Program-made: the position numbers and the translations under genes
The notes under the pieces: generated by a model
Seen by the model: the letters and a program-made list of their open reading frames with translations, nothing else
Databases searched by the model: none
Told to the model about the DNA's origin: nothing
Part shown: positions 16,370 to 24,583 of the stretch, in pieces
Position numbering within the stretch: the stretch's first letter is position 1
Layout of the letters: each line of letters begins with the position of its first letter
Origin: Deltaproteobacteria bacterium
GTDB lineage: Bacteria > Desulfobacterota > Syntrophia > Syntrophales > UBA5619
DNA length: 30,945 nucleotides
NCBI GenBank assembly: GCA_023487865.1
Contig: JAMDBG010000063.1
Coordinates: 1-30,945, forward strand
Reading direction: 5' to 3'

Positions 16370-17523
16370 GGTAGCATTCTTGCCTCATCCCCGATCCGAC
16401 GCTTCAAAAAAAAATTCTCTGCCTTTTTCAGGACCTCCTCCACGGAAGGTCTGAGGGTAAAAGATTCACGAAAAATAAACACGTTGTCATTCTTGTAAAG
16501 GTAATATTCCGGCTCATCGACGTTTCTCGTGAATATACCAATAGTCGGTGTTCCAACCGCCACTGCCACATGAAATGGACCGGAATCATTTCCAATAAAA
16601 AGGTGCGATTTCTTGACGACAGCAGCCATTTCCTCGATAGATGTTTTAGCAGTCAGATCGATGCAGCGATTTTCGGCGGCCTGGGCTATCAGCCTTGTCT
16701 TTTCCCTGTCGTCGCTTGATCCAAGAATAACAATATAAGCATTTATTTTTATTAACCCTTCAACAATCGATATGTAATTTTCAATGTCCCATACTTCGTT
16801 TTCAAGATTGAGTCTAACACCTCCCACGTGTACGCTAACTAAAAATGCATCGGCGGGAAGAGACGATAAAAACTGGCCGGCTACTCTCATATCGGTTGTG
16901 CTCACAGGAAACTCGGTCTGTCGCGATGAAATGTGAATACCCGAATGTGTAAGCAGGTCGCAATAAAAATCCGTATAGTGTTTTCCGGTAAGATCCGTGT
17001 TCAGCAACCATTGGTCAAAAATACTTCTTTCGTGAAGGAAGGGCGGATTTAAACCAATACGATACTTTGTTTTGCACAGAAATATTAACAGCCACTCGAA
17101 AAACAGCCAATCAATCAATGGAAGATAACGAAAGGAAATAAGAAGGTCATAGCGTGTTTTCCTCAAGTGCCTTACGACATCGATTAATGATTGCAACACG
17201 TGAGGCTTGAGCACTTGTCTCATGTCGAACGAGAATATATTAAAGCCATTTATTTCACTTATATTATTATACTCTTTCAGGAAGCGACAGTTGTATTCAC
17301 TTGATCCCAGAACCGATATAGTAGAGTGTGGGTAGCTGTTGATCAATGCTCTTATGGCCGGTGTGATCAGAACCATGTCACCGATGCCGCCAAATTGGAT
17401 CAGGAGAATTTTTTCAATTTTCTCCCCGGATACGGAGTATTTCGAGCGAAACGACTGCAATACCGCCATCAGAAACATTAGCGCCTTGAGAATGTGTGTT
17501 TTAATAAAAGGTAAAAGTCCCAT
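16366..17523 (-). CDS. Glycosyltransferase family 9 (heptosyltransferase-like)
   Basis: 385 residues. ILLIQFGGIGDMVLITPAIRAL after a hydrophobic N-terminal stretch, and FIGNDSGPFHVAVAVGTPTIGIF near the C-terminus, are the two signature blocks of GT9 enzymes such as WaaF and WaaC. The central VSVHVGG replaces the more usual HPGA-type motif. Known members add heptose to lipopolysaccharide core; here a role in repeat-unit assembly is equally possible. The ATG at 17523 is only 38 bases from the left end of an IS5-type relic, so its native upstream region has been displaced and no clear promoter was recognised. Confidence 0.88.
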   Translation of the reverse strand: MGLLPFIKTHILKALMFLMAVLQSFRSKYSVSGEKIEKILLIQFGGIGDMVLITPAIRALINSYPHSTISVLGSSEYNCRFLKEYNNISEINGFNIFSFDMRQVLKPHVLQSLIDVVRHLRKTRYDLLISFRYLPLIDWLFFEWLLIFLCKTKYRIGLNPPFLHERSIFDQWLLNTDLTGKHYTDFYCDLLTHSGIHISSRQTEFPVSTTDMRVAGQFLSSLPADAFLVSVHVGGVRLNLENEVWDIENYISIVEGLIKINAYIVILGSSDDREKTRLIAQAAENRCIDLTAKTSIEEMAAVVKKSHLFIGNDSGPFHVAVAVGTPTIGIFTRNVDEPEYYLYKNDNVFIFRESFTLRPSVEEVLKKAENFFLKRRIGDEARMLP

Positions 17524-17561
17524 AATCTATCGGGGAAACATTAAAGATCAGCGGAAAACCA

Positions 17562-18590
17562 GAGAGCTTTGCACAACTCGGTTGGTGATCATTCCCTTGC
17601 TGCCGATTACCTGTGAGAAAATTGTCGTTATTCAAATATAACATTTTGATATTATTTAATTATATCTTGATATTTGTTGATTTTTCTGCCATCGTTCCTT
17701 CAAATTCATCTCCTTAGAGGATCTATGGCATTCAAGAAAAACGCAACCGGGCCATCAAAAGAATGCAACAAATCAGTGCCATTGTCGATTGTTCTAAGAT
17801 CGAAACACTCCTCCTGAGAAACTATCCCGTCGGCAAAAGCGCCGAAGGAAACGAGGTTTATCCGCCTCTGATCCTGATGAAATGCCTCTTGCTCCAGCAA
17901 TGGTTCCGAATCGACTCCGATCCGGCGTTGGAAACCCAGATCAACGACAGGACTTCCTTTAAGACATTTCTGGGTCTTTCTTTCGATCAACCGTCGCCTG
18001 ATCATTCTACCTTTTCCCGGTTCAGAAGCAGATTCTCCAAAGATACCATGCGTATGATCAACCATGAGCTGCTTTCCCAATTCGCCTCCAGAGGCTTAAC
18101 CATCAATGGAGGCATAGCCGTTGATGCCCGTCTGGTTAAATCGGCCAGCCATCCCCTCAGCCAACAGAAACTGGAGGAAGAAAAGAAAAAAAGAGAAACC
18201 CCCGAGGGAAAGTTGGATAAAAACGGTCACATCCTTAAGTTTTCCCGGGATCTCGAATCGGACTGGACTCTCAAAAATGACAAACCCCGCTTCGGCCACA
18301 AGGAACACGCCTCCGTCGGCACCCTTTATGGGTTTGTTCTTGCCACCGAAATGACCCCCCGCTTCCCACCATGACAGCCCCTATCTTCCTCTGTGTGTCG
18401 CCGGCAGTTGTCATACCGATAAGCCCATCCGAAAAGTGTATGCAGATAAAGGGTATTTCGGAAAAAACAACAGAGATTCCCTCCGTCTGAACCAAATCGC
18501 CGACGGCATCATGACCAAGGCCACCCGGAGGACGGAACTGACGCAATATGAAATAGATCGGAACAAAGCCATCTCCGAAGTTCGGTACAT
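17562..18590 (+). mobile_element. Truncated IS5-family element (relic)
   Basis: The left end GAGAGCTTTGCACAACTCG aligns with the left end of the intact copy at 6377 (GAGACGTTTGCACAACTCG), and similarity continues through the leader and transposase. Similarity stops abruptly after CGGTACAT at 18590, so the last part of the gene and the right terminus are missing. The copies differ at many positions, so this is an older, related insertion and not a recent duplicate. It lies in opposite orientation to the host operon, between the ligase-like gene and the GT9 gene. Confidence 0.87.
17725..18590 (+). pseudogene. IS5-family transposase pseudogene
   Basis: Three lesions are visible against the intact copy at 6539-7591. 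First, about 46 bases are missing just after MAFKK, which shifts the frame. The main body (from QQISAIVDCSK at 17763) then reads well to EMTP near 18355. A one-base gain in a run of C near 18354-18372 shifts it again to an early stop. After that, HDSPYLPLCVAGSCHTDKPI through NKAISEVRYI reads in another frame until the truncation at 18590. It cannot encode an active enzyme. Confidence 0.9.
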
Positions 18591-18915
18591 AATAGTGACC
18601 CTTTATGGAGGTTAAATGAACTCGTCATAGTCATTTTATCCGATTCGGGCTCGGTTCATCGGACGGAATCAAAATATGATACTCGAAAAATGGGTAAAAA
18701 CTCTATCACTCTGAAATTTACCATTGTTCAGATCGACATTTGTCATTGTCATTTTACAGCTCCGCTCTGTGGATTACATTAAGGAAGATAATCCAAGAAA
18801 TTTAGAAGTGTAGTTTATTACTATGTTGGTCACTCTTCGACAAACTCGGTGTAACAAAGCGAAGGGGGAAGAGCTCCCCTTCGCTCGATGATAATCTCCT
18901 GTACTTGCGAGCTGT
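18591..18915. other. Gene-free stretch: unknown junction DNA plus operon terminator
   Basis: From 18591 to about 18857 I see no gene, no RNA signature and no match to the IS5 copies; it may be what remains after a deletion that removed the right end of the relic. The last part contains the terminator described separately (18858-18885), facing the minus-strand ligase operon. Confidence 0.5.
18858..18885 (-). terminator. Intrinsic terminator of the wza-wzc-ligase operon
   Basis: On the minus strand AGCGAAGGGG and CCCCTTCGCT form a perfect 10-base stem with an 8-base loop, followed by TTGTT. It lies about 30 bases beyond the stop of the ligase-like gene at 18916, which is the right place and orientation to end that operon. 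Confidence 0.8.
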
Positions 18916-20334
18916 TCATATCGGTTCCTTCAATTTCTTCAACATTGCTGAAGCATCGAGGGACGACAAAGGTTCGATCCGGGGAATCATGATCACGATC
19001 GCCGTCAGGAACCAAAAAGGCTCCATGATGCGGACAATGATGAAAGTGTTGGCTCCTATCGCATGGACGAGCATGGCAAAAAAACCGGCTAAAAATCCCA
19101 TGGAGACTCCCCCGTAGAAAGGGTCATCCCCATACCGTCGCCATGTATTGAGTGCGTTTCGGTAAATGGTTATAAGAAGGGCAATAAAAGTAACAAATCC
19201 TATCAAGCCGGTTTCCGCCAGGACCCGCGGGTATTGTGCATCGAGAAAATGGTACCCTGTGATACCATGCCCCAAAAGTGGTTCCTTGATGAAATCCGTT
19301 TCTAAAACTTCTTTCCAGGATTGCAGGCGAGCAGATGTCGACGTATCGATACGGACCCCTCCTAACTTCAATTGGCCCTGCTCAACCGGTTGCGCGAATG
19401 TGAACATGGCCCTTGCCTTTACCCCGGGAGGTAATAGAAACGCAGTAATGGCAATCACAAATATCAAGGGAATGATCACCACCAATTTCCTCTTGCTGAA
19501 ATAAATGAGCGCACACAGCATCGGAACCAAGGAAAGCCAGGAACTTCGAGAAAGGGTTGCAGCGAGAACAATGAGGATCAGAAAGACAAGCCCTCCGAAA
19601 AGAAATTTGAGCTTGGTCGTCCCGTAATTGCTGATCCAAAGCCCCAGGACCAATGACAGGATCAGTACAAGATATCCCCCCAAGGTGTTCGGCTCGCCCT
19701 CACTTCCTTCAAAGGGCGCCGAGACGCGTGCTCCGGAGGGAATCTGAGCGATAGCAACCATGCAGACGACCAGACAGACGATCATGATCGTCAAGATCAG
19801 GCGTTCCATCTGCTTTTTTTCTTTCAGGTAGTTCACAGCCATGAAATAGACGATAAAATATTCGAAATATTTCAGCACAAACATTATGCCCGCGATCCCC
19901 TTCACCCGCTGCATCATGTACCCGATCAGCGTCGAAATAAGACAGGCGAGAAAATAGTAAGCAATATACTGGTTCAGGGGCGTCTTGAGAAAGAGTCCCC
20001 GCTCTTTGTTGATGGCCGTGCTCAAAAACCAACTGAAGCCGATGATGACAAGTAGAAAGTCATCCAATCTGAACGTCACGCCCCGGCCGCGGATATTTTC
20101 CCCGGTCGCCTCTCCCAAACCGAATTGAGGTCCCAGGAGCATGGCGCAGATGAGGACATAGAGACCGATTTCAGGATTGATGAAACAGATCACCGCCAGG
20201 ATGATACCACCGATCATCATAAAAGCGATACCGACAGAGACTTTGGCGAGAAGCATTCCCCCGACGAGGGTTAATAGAATAACCGCTAAAAAGGGGATGA
20301 GGGCTTTGCTGTCGAGTGCGGTCTTTTGAAACAT
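18916..20334 (-). CDS. O-antigen ligase/polymerase-like membrane protein (Wzy_C)
   Basis: 472 residues with about 11-12 membrane segments. The signature region is the large periplasmic loop: ATLSRSSWLSLVPML before it and LLGHGITGYHFLDAQYPRVL, then AETGLIGFVTF after it, as in the O-antigen ligase/Wzy_C family. Members either polymerise repeat units or attach glycans to an acceptor; sequence alone does not decide. The ATG at 20334 overlaps the stop of the small membrane protein (TAATG), so translation is coupled. Its position with wza- and wzc-like genes favours a polymerase role for the exported polysaccharide (inference). Confidence 0.87.
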   Translation of the reverse strand: MFQKTALDSKALIPFLAVILLTLVGGMLLAKVSVGIAFMMIGGIILAVICFINPEIGLYVLICAMLLGPQFGLGEATGENIRGRGVTFRLDDFLLVIIGFSWFLSTAINKERGLFLKTPLNQYIAYYFLACLISTLIGYMMQRVKGIAGIMFVLKYFEYFIVYFMAVNYLKEKKQMERLILTIMIVCLVVCMVAIAQIPSGARVSAPFEGSEGEPNTLGGYLVLILSLVLGLWISNYGTTKLKFLFGGLVFLILIVLAATLSRSSWLSLVPMLCALIYFSKRKLVVIIPLIFVIAITAFLLPPGVKARAMFTFAQPVEQGQLKLGGVRIDTSTSARLQSWKEVLETDFIKEPLLGHGITGYHFLDAQYPRVLAETGLIGFVTFIALLITIYRNALNTWRRYGDDPFYGGVSMGFLAGFFAMLVHAIGANTFIIVRIMEPFWFLTAIVIMIPRIEPLSSLDASAMLKKLKEPI

Positions 20335-20639
20335 TATGGCTTTTGTTTACCCTGTTGTCTCGATTGTCTTTCAAAAAACTCCCTTTTCAACTGCTCTAAC
20401 TTGTTTGGGTCGATGTCCTTCACTTTGTCCTTTAACGCATCTACCGTGCGGCGGTCGAGATCCGCCGGAATGTACTGATTGTCCAGAACATTCGCGTTTT
20501 TCTCGAGGAAATTGATGAGGCCTCCGCCCAAACCCAAGACCGCGGCAATAATGATAACCACAATCGATATGACGAGGAGCCATACCAAGGAACTCCTGGA
20601 GCGCCGGAACATCTTTTTTCTGCGTCGGTAAGGACTCAT
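20334..20639 (-). CDS. Small single-pass membrane protein, unknown function
   Basis: 101 residues. A very basic N-terminus (RRRKKMFRRSR) is followed by one membrane segment at about 18-40 (LVWLLVISIVVIIIAAVLGL) and a charged, probably helical tail with EKNANVLDNQYIPADLDRR. By the positive-inside rule the tail is periplasmic. I do not recognise a family. It sits between wzc (9 bases) and the ligase-like gene (1-base overlap), so it is likely an accessory part of the same export or polymerisation machinery. Confidence 0.75.
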   Translation of the reverse strand: MSPYRRRKKMFRRSRSSLVWLLVISIVVIIIAAVLGLGGGLINFLEKNANVLDNQYIPADLDRRTVDALKDKVKDIDPNKLEQLKREFFERQSRQQGKQKP

Positions 20640-20647
20640 AGTATAAT

Positions 20648-23212
20648 TTATGGCTTTTCTGGTAACTTATCCTCAGTACCCTTGGTCTCAGAAGTATCGG
20701 CCGTGTCTTTTGGCAATGGAGGGAGGATTACGGATCCCGGCAAAACAGGTGGTTTTACTACAACGCTGTCTGCCGGCGTCGCAACCGACTTCGGGACAGG
20801 AGATGGCAATATGTTGGTGCCCAGTGTGACCGCCGTCTTAGACGGCCTTGTCGCCTCCTCTTGGTAATAAAAGCCCGCAATCAGCAGGGCGACTGCCAGA
20901 AAAAGCAAAATGATCTTCAACAGGCCTGATTTGATATTTTGTTTCCCTTCGCCTTTTACATACGCTTTCGCTTTTTCGGGTAGGGATCTTACATAGGTCT
21001 TTGCCTGATCCGGCCAAGAGACAATCCTCTCGCCGAGGGTAGGTTTCTTCTTCTTGTCGCTGCCGTAGTAATTATAGTATTTATCGTGATATTCGAAATC
21101 GGGGCTGATTTCCGCCTTAAGGCCGTTGAGGACCACCCCGATGATCCTCGCCTTGACGTTATCGATCTGGGCCTTGGCCCGCTTCAGGGCGCCGCGGGCA
21201 ACCTTACCCACCTGGTAAACGATGATGACACCATCGGCCCTTGTCCCCCAGATCGCCGCATCGGTCGCCGCCAGGACAGGCGGCACATCAATGATCACAA
21301 AGTCATATTCCTCATGCGCCTCTTTGATAAAGTTATTGTTAACCGGTGTGCTGACCAGTTCCGCCGGGTTGGGGGCGATCGTTCCGCACGTCATGATGTA
21401 GAGATTATCAAAACCGGGAGTGGCCATGATTTCTTCCATTGTCATCTTCCCCATCATGACGTCCGTGATGGAACGGACGACGCTGCGCCACTCATAATTA
21501 CCGAGAATGACATCCGTCAGTCCCGGTATGGACTGGATGCCAAAGATTTTGGAGATGATCGGCCGGCGAAAGTCCCCATCGACGAGCAGGACTTTGTTTC
21601 CTGCCTGGGCCATTGCAATCGCCAGATTGCAGGAAATGGTGGTTTTCCCCTCCTGGGGCGAGGAGCTGGTGAAGACGAGCGTCTTGATTTCCTTTTCGAG
21701 CTTGACAAAGTTAATATTGGTGCGCAGGGCTCGGTAGCTCTCCGCCGAGGTGGTCTTGGGGGCAAAATGAGAGATCAGTCGGGCGGTCCGCCACAACTGG
21801 TCATCATCGATATCCTTTTCGGATTTCTCCTGAAGGGTGGCCTTCAATTCGTCAAAGTCGACATGAGGAACGATGCCAAGGACACGCACACCAAGAAATT
21901 CTTCAACCTCCTCTACGGCGCCGATAGAGGTATCAAAGGTTTCTATGAGGAAAGCGAAAATGATCCCCAGGATGGTTCCCAGTACAAAACCCAGCCCCGT
22001 CGTTGCCCCCGTCTTCGGAGGGTTGATGGGGAAGGTCGGTTCGAGCGCCGGCTTAACGACCTGCACTTCCTCGATCTTTTCCGCATTCTTGATGAGCGAC
22101 TCCTGATACTGTTTTTCCAGCATGGTGTAAATTTCCCGGTTGACCGCCGCTTCCCGCTCCAGACGGGCCAGCTCCAATCCTTTGTGCGGCAGGGCTTTGA
22201 GCTGCTCATCCAGCTCTTTGAGCTGCCTCTGCAGGAGAGTGATGGCTTGGGAGAGGTTCTTCTTCTGGGCGCTGAGCTGAGATCTCATGGAGGTGGTGAT
22301 TTCGTTGATCTTTTTCTTAATCTCGATCACCTGAGGATAATTATCCGTGTAGTTGATCAGGAGGATGTCCCGATCCAGCATCAGTTGGACGAGACGGTCG
22401 TTGAGGTTCTTATACAATGTCGACGCCTCTTCTATGTAAAAGGCCGTCTGGGACGTAAGGGGGGTGTTCTCAGCCTGGGCGAGAAGTTTCTCGATTTCGC
22501 CTATCTTGCCGATCGCCACCAGGTCGCGGTCATATCTCGTTTTAATATCCGTAAACCGGGACAGGAGGCCGGAGGAATGGGAATCCAACGACACCATGCG
22601 ATTGGTCTCCCGAAACTCTTTTACCGCATTTTCCGATTTCTGCAGCTTTTCCCGGATGACGATCAACTGACTTTCGATGAATTTCTTCGCCTCGATGGCA
22701 CGCTTGTTCAGATCCAGGGCGTGTTGTTCCTTGTATACCGCAGCAACGTTATTGGCCAGATTTTGAGCCTGTTTTGGATCTTCCGAGGTGGCCGTGATGT
22801 TGATGATGTCGCTGTTCCCCTCCTGCTCCGTCTCGATCTTGGCCTTCAACGCAAGAATATCCGAGAGGTAAACCGGATTGTTTCGCGCCTCGTCGGAAGA
22901 AACCTCGGGCGGGATCAACCCCATCTTCTTTGCTACCATCTCCATGATAAAGTAACTCTTGATCATGGACATCTGGGTTTCCATATAGTTCGTGGAAGAA
23001 AAGGATACAGCCTGGATGTAGAGGCCCGTGACGGAACCGGATTTTTCGACCTTCACGCTGGCGCTGGTTTTATAGATCGGTGTCGGTCGGCCCAGGAGGG
23101 AAAAGATGAAGCTCGAAAGGGTCATCATGATGACCGTAAAGATGATGATCCCCTTGCGTTTGCGAACCGTTCGCCAGTATTCACGCAGGTTCAGGTCATA
23201 GGCCATCGGCAT
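20648..23212 (-). CDS. wzc: Wzc-like polysaccharide co-polymerase / tyrosine autokinase with C-terminal extension
   Basis: 854 residues from the ATG at 23212, which has AAGGAG ten bases upstream; a longer frame to 23305 runs into wza. The Wzz domain has TM1 at about 21-40, a long coiled-coil periplasmic region (about 160-390), the PINPPK motif and TM2 at about 403-424. The BY-kinase domain has Walker A SSSPQEGKTT (516-525), Walker A' LLVDGDFRRP (542-551) and Walker B FVIIDVPP (638-645), then a tyrosine cluster (Y708, 712, 713, 715, 716). Unusually, the protein continues for about 135 residues with a third membrane segment (763-783) and a proline-rich tail. It controls chain length and export by phosphorylation cycles. 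Confidence 0.93.
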   Translation of the reverse strand: MPMAYDLNLREYWRTVRKRKGIIIFTVIMMTLSSFIFSLLGRPTPIYKTSASVKVEKSGSVTGLYIQAVSFSSTNYMETQMSMIKSYFIMEMVAKKMGLIPPEVSSDEARNNPVYLSDILALKAKIETEQEGNSDIINITATSEDPKQAQNLANNVAAVYKEQHALDLNKRAIEAKKFIESQLIVIREKLQKSENAVKEFRETNRMVSLDSHSSGLLSRFTDIKTRYDRDLVAIGKIGEIEKLLAQAENTPLTSQTAFYIEEASTLYKNLNDRLVQLMLDRDILLINYTDNYPQVIEIKKKINEITTSMRSQLSAQKKNLSQAITLLQRQLKELDEQLKALPHKGLELARLEREAAVNREIYTMLEKQYQESLIKNAEKIEEVQVVKPALEPTFPINPPKTGATTGLGFVLGTILGIIFAFLIETFDTSIGAVEEVEEFLGVRVLGIVPHVDFDELKATLQEKSEKDIDDDQLWRTARLISHFAPKTTSAESYRALRTNINFVKLEKEIKTLVFTSSSPQEGKTTISCNLAIAMAQAGNKVLLVDGDFRRPIISKIFGIQSIPGLTDVILGNYEWRSVVRSITDVMMGKMTMEEIMATPGFDNLYIMTCGTIAPNPAELVSTPVNNNFIKEAHEEYDFVIIDVPPVLAATDAAIWGTRADGVIIVYQVGKVARGALKRAKAQIDNVKARIIGVVLNGLKAEISPDFEYHDKYYNYYGSDKKKKPTLGERIVSWPDQAKTYVRSLPEKAKAYVKGEGKQNIKSGLLKIILLFLAVALLIAGFYYQEEATRPSKTAVTLGTNILPSPVPKSVATPADSVVVKPPVLPGSVILPPLPKDTADTSETKGTEDKLPEKP

Positions 23213-23231
23213 GACAGGAAGTCTCCTTCGG

Positions 23232-24380
23232 TTACCATCGTAACGCGTTCTGATCCCGCAGGTAATTCGTCCGGAACCCGCTCGGTCGGTTATAGAGGAA
23301 ATCAAGCGACGGCGTTATATTCTCAATGAACTCATTTACATCCCCAATCACACTTCTCGGCACATAGATGAGATCCCCGTCCTTCAGGCGTATATTCTGA
23401 GTCAAATCACCCTGCAAAAGGATCTGGTCAAGATTGGCGGAAAGGATCAGAGGCTTGCCGTTTCTTTCCTGGTATTCTCTGATGATTTTGATGTCTGTTT
23501 TTACGGCGACTGGAGTAGTCCCGCCGGAAATGGCGATTGCAGTCAGCAGATCCTGGGAATCTCTCAGCTTCCGGATACCCTGCGACACCACTTGTCCGAA
23601 GACATAGACGCGTTCGGCGAAGGTCGGCAGCTCCGGCACGGTGACGATGTCGCCGTTCTCGAGAACGACGTTGTCACTGACGTCGCCCCGGAACATTGCA
23701 TTATAGAGATTCAGGGAATACCGTTTCCCCTGGCGGACGAGCTCTACCTGGCGCAGATCGGCATTTCCCACATCCTTACCGGAGATGACACCCCCGGCGG
23801 TTACTATGAGGTCGAGAACCCTGGTCTTGCCGTACAGGGGATACTTTCCGGGACCTGAGGTCCCCTGTTGGAGGATGTTGATCTGGCCGAACAGGGAGGC
23901 ACTTTTACTCTTGTACTCCTTGACGATGACCTCGATCCGGGGATCCCGCATATACTTCCGGGTCAATTCCGTCAGTCTATCGTCGATCTCACCGCACGTA
24001 TGGCCGCCAACGACGATATCGTCACCGAAGATGAAAGATATCTTTCCATCCGGGCGGACCGTCGTTGTGTAAGTGTTCTGTTTGAATCCCTCATCACGAG
24101 AGGGGGTCCAGTAAATGACGGAAATCACATCTCCCGGACCGACGATATACTCGGGAACGCCTTTTTTTTCGGTAAAGACGGTATTTTCCGTAACCTGATT
24201 CATCCGCTGAATCGCCTGCATCATTTCCTGCTGCTGCTTATCCGCCGCCTCTATAACGGCAGCCGGTTCGCGGTATGTTTTTACAGAAACACCGGGAGAC
24301 TCGATGGTGCAGGAAGCGATACAAAAAAACGCAGCATTCAGAATGAATAAAAAAAGCACATCCCTTTTTGTGAAGGTCAT
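23232..24380 (-). CDS. wza: Polysaccharide export outer-membrane lipoprotein (Wza-like, SLBB)
   Basis: 382 residues from the ATG at 24380, which has GGTGA five bases upstream; GTG at 24389 is a possible alternative. The N-terminus is a lipoprotein signal ending in IASC (Cys24). The Poly_export domain follows (YIVGPGDVISVIYW, TVRPDGKISF), then two SLBB-like repeats (about 175-330: VTAGGVISGKDVG, ENGDIVTVPELP, VFGQVVSQGIRKLRDS, LKDGDLIYVPRS). It forms the outer-membrane exit channel working with the Wzc-like partner 19 bases downstream. It is the first gene of the operon, behind a promoter with a dyad operator-like site. Confidence 0.92.
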   Translation of the reverse strand: MTFTKRDVLFLFILNAAFFCIASCTIESPGVSVKTYREPAAVIEAADKQQQEMMQAIQRMNQVTENTVFTEKKGVPEYIVGPGDVISVIYWTPSRDEGFKQNTYTTTVRPDGKISFIFGDDIVVGGHTCGEIDDRLTELTRKYMRDPRIEVIVKEYKSKSASLFGQINILQQGTSGPGKYPLYGKTRVLDLIVTAGGVISGKDVGNADLRQVELVRQGKRYSLNLYNAMFRGDVSDNVVLENGDIVTVPELPTFAERVYVFGQVVSQGIRKLRDSQDLLTAIAISGGTTPVAVKTDIKIIREYQERNGKPLILSANLDQILLQGDLTQNIRLKDGDLIYVPRSVIGDVNEFIENITPSLDFLYNRPSGFRTNYLRDQNALRW

Positions 24381-24407
24381 CGTCGTCACCCGTTACAGTG
24401 ATCTATA

Positions 24408-24434
24408 TTTTCCATGAAGTAATATCATGGAAAA
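24408..24434. promoter_or_regulatory. Perfect dyad over the predicted wza -10 box (operator candidate)
   Basis: TTTTCCATGA (24408-24417) and TCATGGAAAA (24425-24434) are perfect 10-base inverted arms around a 7-base spacer. The dyad covers the predicted -10 hexamer of the minus-strand wza promoter, a classic repressor position. The binding protein is unknown. Confidence 0.65.
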
Positions 24435-24450
24435 ACCTAAAGATTGTCAA
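24421..24450 (-). promoter_or_regulatory. Candidate sigma70-type promoter of the wza operon
   Basis: On the minus strand a perfect -35 TTGACA (24450-24445) is followed after 18 bases by GATATT (24426-24421), four of six matching the -10 consensus. The start codon of wza is about 40 bases downstream. Confidence 0.55.
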
Positions 24451-24491
24451 GACATTTTCTTGAAGAAGGATCGATTCGCATCAAGATGGCC

Positions 24492-24523
24492 TTGCTTTTT
24501 TCAAAAAGGCAATGTAGTAAAAT
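24492..24523 (+). promoter_or_regulatory. Weak candidate promoter for the HD-GYP gene
   Basis: TTGCTT at 24492-24497 is followed by the A/T-rich TAGTAAAAT at 24515-24523, giving TAGTAA at a 17-base spacing. The match is poor and given only because the gene must have a promoter in this divergent region. Confidence 0.25.
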
Positions 24524-24583
24524 GTCTAAGAAAATCAAAAACAACCTGTTTTATCTTTAGGAAAGGCGGGCTTAGAGCGGTCA

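Noticed and set aside
21086..23329. 747-codon plus-strand open frame opposite the wzc gene
   Set aside because: It lies wholly antisense to a gene with clear Walker and Wzz motifs and its translation shows no domain; long antisense frames are common opposite G+C-rich coding DNA.
24480..24540. Sigma54 promoter (-24/-12) before the HD-GYP gene
   Set aside because: TGGC and TTGC occur close together but not at the required spacing.
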